A stretch of DNA of 64,000 nucleotides from CALJXB01 sp965225935 (GTDB lineage: Bacteria > Pseudomonadota > Alphaproteobacteria > Kiloniellales > JAKSDN01): NCBI GenBank assembly GCA_965225935.1, contig CBDDCC010000016.1:1-64000 (forward strand). Direction: 5' to 3'. The position numbers and the translations under genes were made by a program. Of the stretch, positions 60,748-64,000 are shown piece after piece. The notes beneath the pieces are model-generated. The model did no database searches. It was given only the letters and a program-made list of their open reading frames with translations, and had not been told where the DNA came from. The stretch's first letter is position 1, and each line of letters opens with the position of its first letter.

Positions 60748-61965
60748 ATGGCAAAGCTACGCAGACATCTGTTTTGGGCCATCTTGAGCGCAGTCGTGGC
60801 GGTATCGGCCGTGCCGCCTCCGGCTTCCGCGGACGAGGGGCCGGTCAAGATCGGCGTGCCGATTCCCCTCAGTGGCGTGTTCGGCGTCTACGGAGAGCAG
60901 ATGAGGATGGCGACCGAGCTGGCGATAGAGGAGATCAATGCCGCGGGCGGGCTGCTGGGGCGGGAGGTGGAGGTCGTCTACGCCGACACGGAATCCGATG
61001 TCCAGCCGACGATCGATAAGGTCAAGCAGTTGATCCACCAAGACAACGTCGACGTTCTGATCGGAATCATCAGCAGCGCGAACCGCGACGCCGTCGTGCC
61101 GACGGTCTTCAGGGCGAAAAAGGTGCTGATCTATCCAACGACATACGAGGGCGGGGTGGCCGAGAAGTTCAGCGGCAAGGGCGCGCGCTATGTCTTCACC
61201 ACAGGGCCCGTGTCCGATCAGTACATCAAACCCTTCATCCCCTGGATCATGGAAAACCGCGGCCGCTCCTTTTATCTGCTCGGCATGGACTACATCTACG
61301 GTCACGGCAGCATTGCCAATGCCAAGCAGTACATCAACGAGCTCGGCGGCGAAGTCGTCGGCGAGGAGTACATTCCCTTGGGGACCACCGACTTCGCGAC
61401 GGTCCTCAACCGCATCCTGGCCGAGAAGCCAGAGGTGATCTTCGCCGTCATCGCGGGCGACGACCTGGTGTTCCTGGCAAAGCAGTATCACGAGTTCGGG
61501 TTGAAAGATAATGGCATCGCCTTCACCACCTCTGAGCTCGATGAGAGCTACATGACGGCGATCGGCGCCGAGGCGGTCGACGGCATGGCGTGCTCCTACC
61601 CCTACTTCATGGGTGTGGACACGCCCGAGAACAAGAAGTTCGTCGCCGCAATGCGAGCGAAGTTCGGCGAGGAAACGCTGGTTAGCCTGGCAGCCGAGTC
61701 CATGTACTATTCCTTCCACCTCTTCGCCAAGGCGGCCCAGCGGGCGGGCTCGGTCGAGACCGAAGCTCTGATCCAGGGGCTCGAAGGCGTGCAGGTCCAG
61801 GCGCCCGAGGGAACCGTGTGGATCCGGGCCGAAGATCACCAAGGCATCGTCAATGACGCGATCTGCGAGGTCCGGGCCGACACCTCGCTGCCGCCCGAGC
61901 AATGGATCAATATCGTCGAGCGGCACGAGAGCATCATGCCGCAGCTTCAGGGACAGGCGAACTAG
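60748..61965 (+). CDS. Urea/short-chain-amide-type ABC transporter binding protein
   Basis: This 405-residue exported protein has a signal peptide (MAKLRRHLFWAILSAVVAVS, cleavage near ASADEG) and a type I periplasmic fold (Peripla_BP_5/UrtA-AmiC type): VKIGVPIPLSGVFGVYGEQM, INAAGGLLGREVEVVYADTE, DYIYGHGSIANAKQYINELG and FLAKQYHEFGLKD. It binds urea, short amides or branched-chain amino acids; UrtA/FmdD-like members dominate the resemblance. It is the first gene of the third transporter in the presumed IclR regulon. Confidence 0.85.
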   Translation: MAKLRRHLFWAILSAVVAVSAVPPPASADEGPVKIGVPIPLSGVFGVYGEQMRMATELAIEEINAAGGLLGREVEVVYADTESDVQPTIDKVKQLIHQDNVDVLIGIISSANRDAVVPTVFRAKKVLIYPTTYEGGVAEKFSGKGARYVFTTGPVSDQYIKPFIPWIMENRGRSFYLLGMDYIYGHGSIANAKQYINELGGEVVGEEYIPLGTTDFATVLNRILAEKPEVIFAVIAGDDLVFLAKQYHEFGLKDNGIAFTTSELDESYMTAIGAEAVDGMACSYPYFMGVDTPENKKFVAAMRAKFGEETLVSLAAESMYYSFHLFAKAAQRAGSVETEALIQGLEGVQVQAPEGTVWIRAEDHQGIVNDAICEVRADTSLPPEQWINIVERHESIMPQLQGQAN

Positions 61966-61987
61966 GGTCGCGAACGCCACAGGTTCA

Positions 61988-62024
61988 GGCACCCCACGCC
62001 GCCAGCCGCGCGGCGCGGGGTGCC
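61988..62024 (+). promoter_or_regulatory. Intercistronic hairpin between binding protein and permease
   Basis: Arms GGCACCCCACGCCGC and GCGGCGCGGGGTGCC pair at 14 of 15 positions around a 7-base loop. It begins 22 bases after the binding-protein stop, in a 218-base gap before the permease gene. There is no T-run. Confidence 0.7.
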
Positions 62025-62183
62025 CGCCCGTTCCTTGGCTGTGTTCTGGCGCCCGCCGCTTGCTCATCGTCGCAAGCGAGCAAAGAAGGTGCAGCCGGGG
62101 GCGGGCCCGGGACACATGGGGCACACGTGGGGCAGAGAACCGCCTGTGTTCGGATTGAAGCTCGGTGTGCGATAGAGTGAGCC

Positions 62184-63044
62184 ATGGAAGACCCGTCCTA
62201 CCTCGTTCGCGAGTTCCTCAACGCCCTGACCCTGTCGTTCATCCTCATCCTGATATCGCTGGGCCTTTCCATCATTTTCGGCCTGATGCGCATCCTCAAC
62301 ATGGCGCACGGTGAATTCGTCATCTTGGGAGCTTACGTGGTGGTCTGGGTCACCTCGGTCGGTGGCGGCTTCTGGCTCGGCGTCGTCACGGCCCCGCTCG
62401 TCATGGGCCTGTTCGGCCTGCTCTTTCAGAAAGCCCTGCTCAAGTACCTCTATCGCAACTGGACGACGGCGATCCTGGTGACCTGGGGCGCTGGCATGAT
62501 AATTCGTCAGGGTTTGCAGCTCGTGATGGGCGCGCGTCCATACGCGGTGGCCAACCCGCTCCCCGGCGCGGAGACCATATTCGGACTGGACTACCCGGCC
62601 TATCGGATCGCGATCATCCTGATCGGCGCGGCCATCGTGGTCGCCGTGCTCTGGGTCCACATGCGCACGACCCTCGGCCTGCAAATCCGACTTGCCATGC
62701 AAAACAGAGAGATGGCGGCAGCCCTCGGCATCGACACCGACAGGATCAATTCCTTTGCTTTCGCCGTGGGCACGGCGCTTGCCGGGCTCGCCGGCGCGCT
62801 CCTCAGCCCCTTGATCCCGGTCGGCCCGTTGACCGGGCTCCACTATTTGGTGGACTGCTTCTTCGTCATCATTCTGGGCGGCGCGAGCCATCTGTTTGGC
62901 ACCATCGCCGGCGGCGGTGTGATCGGCGGCGGGGAAAGCCTGTTGCAGTCCGTGTTCAGCCCGGTCACGGCGGAGATCATGATCTACCTGATCGCCATCG
63001 TGATCCTCGCGTTGCGCCCGCAGGGCCTTGTCAAGGAGGCCTGA
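62184..63044 (+). CDS. LivH/UrtB-type ABC transporter permease
   Basis: This 286-residue permease of the branched-chain amino acid/urea family has eight or more hydrophobic segments. LRILNMAHGEFVILGAYVV-like sequence (here MRILNMAHGEFVILGAYVV) is the family signature, and the ATPase-contact region ends AALGIDTDRINSFAFAVG. It forms the channel with the LivM-type protein encoded 6 bases downstream. Confidence 0.92.
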   Translation: MEDPSYLVREFLNALTLSFILILISLGLSIIFGLMRILNMAHGEFVILGAYVVVWVTSVGGGFWLGVVTAPLVMGLFGLLFQKALLKYLYRNWTTAILVTWGAGMIIRQGLQLVMGARPYAVANPLPGAETIFGLDYPAYRIAIILIGAAIVVAVLWVHMRTTLGLQIRLAMQNREMAAALGIDTDRINSFAFAVGTALAGLAGALLSPLIPVGPLTGLHYLVDCFFVIILGGASHLFGTIAGGGVIGGGESLLQSVFSPVTAEIMIYLIAIVILALRPQGLVKEA

Positions 63045-63050
63045 AGGCGG

Positions 63051-64000
63051 ATGCCGGTACGAACGAGACACCTATTGTGGGGCGGCGCCACGCTGATCTA
63101 TGTAGCCGCCCTGATCGCTGGGCCGAGCCTGCTTGGCGACTTCCACATGGAGCTTGCCGCCACCTATCTCACCTTCTCGCTCGTTGTCCTGGGGCTCGAT
63201 CTGATCTGGGGCTACACCGGTATACTCAACATCGGACATTTCGCCTTTTTCGGCCTCGGGGCATATACCGTCGCGCTGTTGACGACCCACCTGGACAGCC
63301 GCGTCGAAGGTCTTGGTTCGGTCTATCTGCCGCTCTTCGTGCTGGCCGGCTCCCTCGTCTCTGGCATCGCCGGTCTTGCGCTGGCCTATCTCTGCTTCTC
63401 GCTCCAGCTCCAAAAGCTTTTCGTGCTGGTGACCATCGCTTTCGCCATAGTCGCGCAAAAGACCGCCGCGGCGCAGGTCGAGCTGCTTGGCGGCATCAAC
63501 GGAATCATCCTGCCTTACTGGGTTGTTCCTGCCGATCTGAGCGGCTACTTCCGCATGATCCTGGTGATCACGGGAATTGTCTTCGGCGGCTGCTGGCTTA
63601 TCACCATCTCGCCCTTCGGGCGGGTCATGCTCGCGGTCAGGGATTCCGAGGCGCGCGCCGAGACGCTGGGCTACGACACGAAGGCGGTGAAGGTGGTGGT
63701 CTTCGCCGTGGGCTCGGCAATCGCCGGTCTCGGAGGCGGCCTCTATGCCATACTGACAGGGTTCGTTTCGCCCGGCATTCTCGGCTTCGCACTGTCGTTC
63801 GACGCGGTCGTTTGGATGATGTTGGGCGGAATGGGCACGCTCTACGGATCGATCCTGGGCACGCTCAGCGTGAACGCTGCCAAGTTCTATCTGAGCAGCG
63901 CGCTGCTCGAGTACTGGCCGATCGCCGTGGGCGGGCTGTTCGTTCTGGTCGTGCTCTTCCTGCCCCAGGGCCTTGCCGGTCTGATCCGCCGCGCGGTGAT
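63051..64000 (+). CDS. LivM/UrtC-type ABC transporter permease (runs off window)
   Basis: The ATG at 63051 (MPVRTRHLLWGG) is preceded by AAGGCGG. The frame stays open to the end of the window (at least 316 codons) and encodes a LivM-type permease: YTGILNIGHFAFFGLGAYTV, RDSEARAETLGYDTKAVKVV and MLGGMGTLYGSILGTL are its family motifs. The ATPase subunits (LivG/LivF or UrtD/UrtE type) are expected immediately to the right. Confidence 0.9.
   Translation, partial: MPVRTRHLLWGGATLIYVAALIAGPSLLGDFHMELAATYLTFSLVVLGLDLIWGYTGILNIGHFAFFGLGAYTVALLTTHLDSRVEGLGSVYLPLFVLAGSLVSGIAGLALAYLCFSLQLQKLFVLVTIAFAIVAQKTAAAQVELLGGINGIILPYWVVPADLSGYFRMILVITGIVFGGCWLITISPFGRVMLAVRDSEARAETLGYDTKAVKVVVFAVGSAIAGLGGGLYAILTGFVSPGILGFALSFDAVVWMMLGGMGTLYGSILGTLSVNAAKFYLSSALLEYWPIAVGGLFVLVVLFLPQGLAGLIRRAV

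Overview
The window joins two unrelated kinds of DNA. Bases 1 to about 2576 are AT-rich and animal-like. They hold no recognisable gene, but they carry two related short inverted-repeat transposons whose ends resemble the CAGTGGCG ends of animal hAT-type elements, plus a long imperfect hairpin. At about 2574-2577 the sequence switches abruptly to GC-rich bacterial DNA in the middle of an enolase-superfamily gene. An assembly chimera between a host (marine-invertebrate-like) genome and a symbiont or associate is the simplest reading. The bacterial part looks alphaproteobacterial, probably Rhodospirillales or Kiloniellales-like: it has a CpdR cell-cycle regulator beside an N-formylglutamate amidohydrolase, high GC, and dense ABC-transporter and acyl-CoA gene content. 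The ankyrin protein and the many decayed insertion sequences fit a host-associated lifestyle.

Bases 2577-12563 look like core chromosome: a dipeptide epimerase fragment, a methyltransferase, an acyl-CoA dehydrogenase, an HTD2/MaoC-like hydratase, a CHASE4/PAS histidine kinase, an ankyrin protein, a lytic transglycosylase, a GNAT, an N-formylglutamate amidohydrolase, CpdR and tRNA-Val(GAC). About 50 bases after the tRNA lies the severed C-terminus of a dimethylglycine-dehydrogenase-type protein, and from there a mosaic catabolic island begins.

The island has modules separated by broken transposases (IS481, IS630 and IS21 types). Module A (13036-21079) is a six-gene operon: ribose-type ABC transporter, CE4 deacetylase, M20 peptidase and S12 serine hydrolase. 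It diverges from an IclR regulator across a 27-bp near-perfect palindrome. Module B (22000-39204) is a 15-gene co-directional run: Opp/Dpp-type transporter, HyuA/HyuB ATP-dependent ring hydrolase, D-2-hydroxyacid dehydrogenase, DapA-family lyase, three SDRs, a Gfo/Idh oxidoreductase, a LacI regulator and a PhnW-like aminotransferase. Module C (40447-47421) is a second Opp/Dpp transporter with one ATPase inverted, next to a GntR regulator with an operator in its promoter spacer.

From 48405 to the right edge is a fourth catabolic region headed by a second IclR regulator. Three 19-bp palindromes of the form CTATTyG-N5-CGAATAG lie upstream of the IclR gene, in the divergent promoter between a MalK/F/G-type transporter operon and an MFS/acyl-CoA-ligase/VOC operon, and upstream of a urea/amide (UrtABC-like) transporter operon that runs off the window. 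They suggest one regulon covering uptake by three transporter types and CoA activation. Four of the five ABC operons also have a strong hairpin directly between the binding-protein gene and the first permease gene, a likely device for making more binding protein than membrane components.
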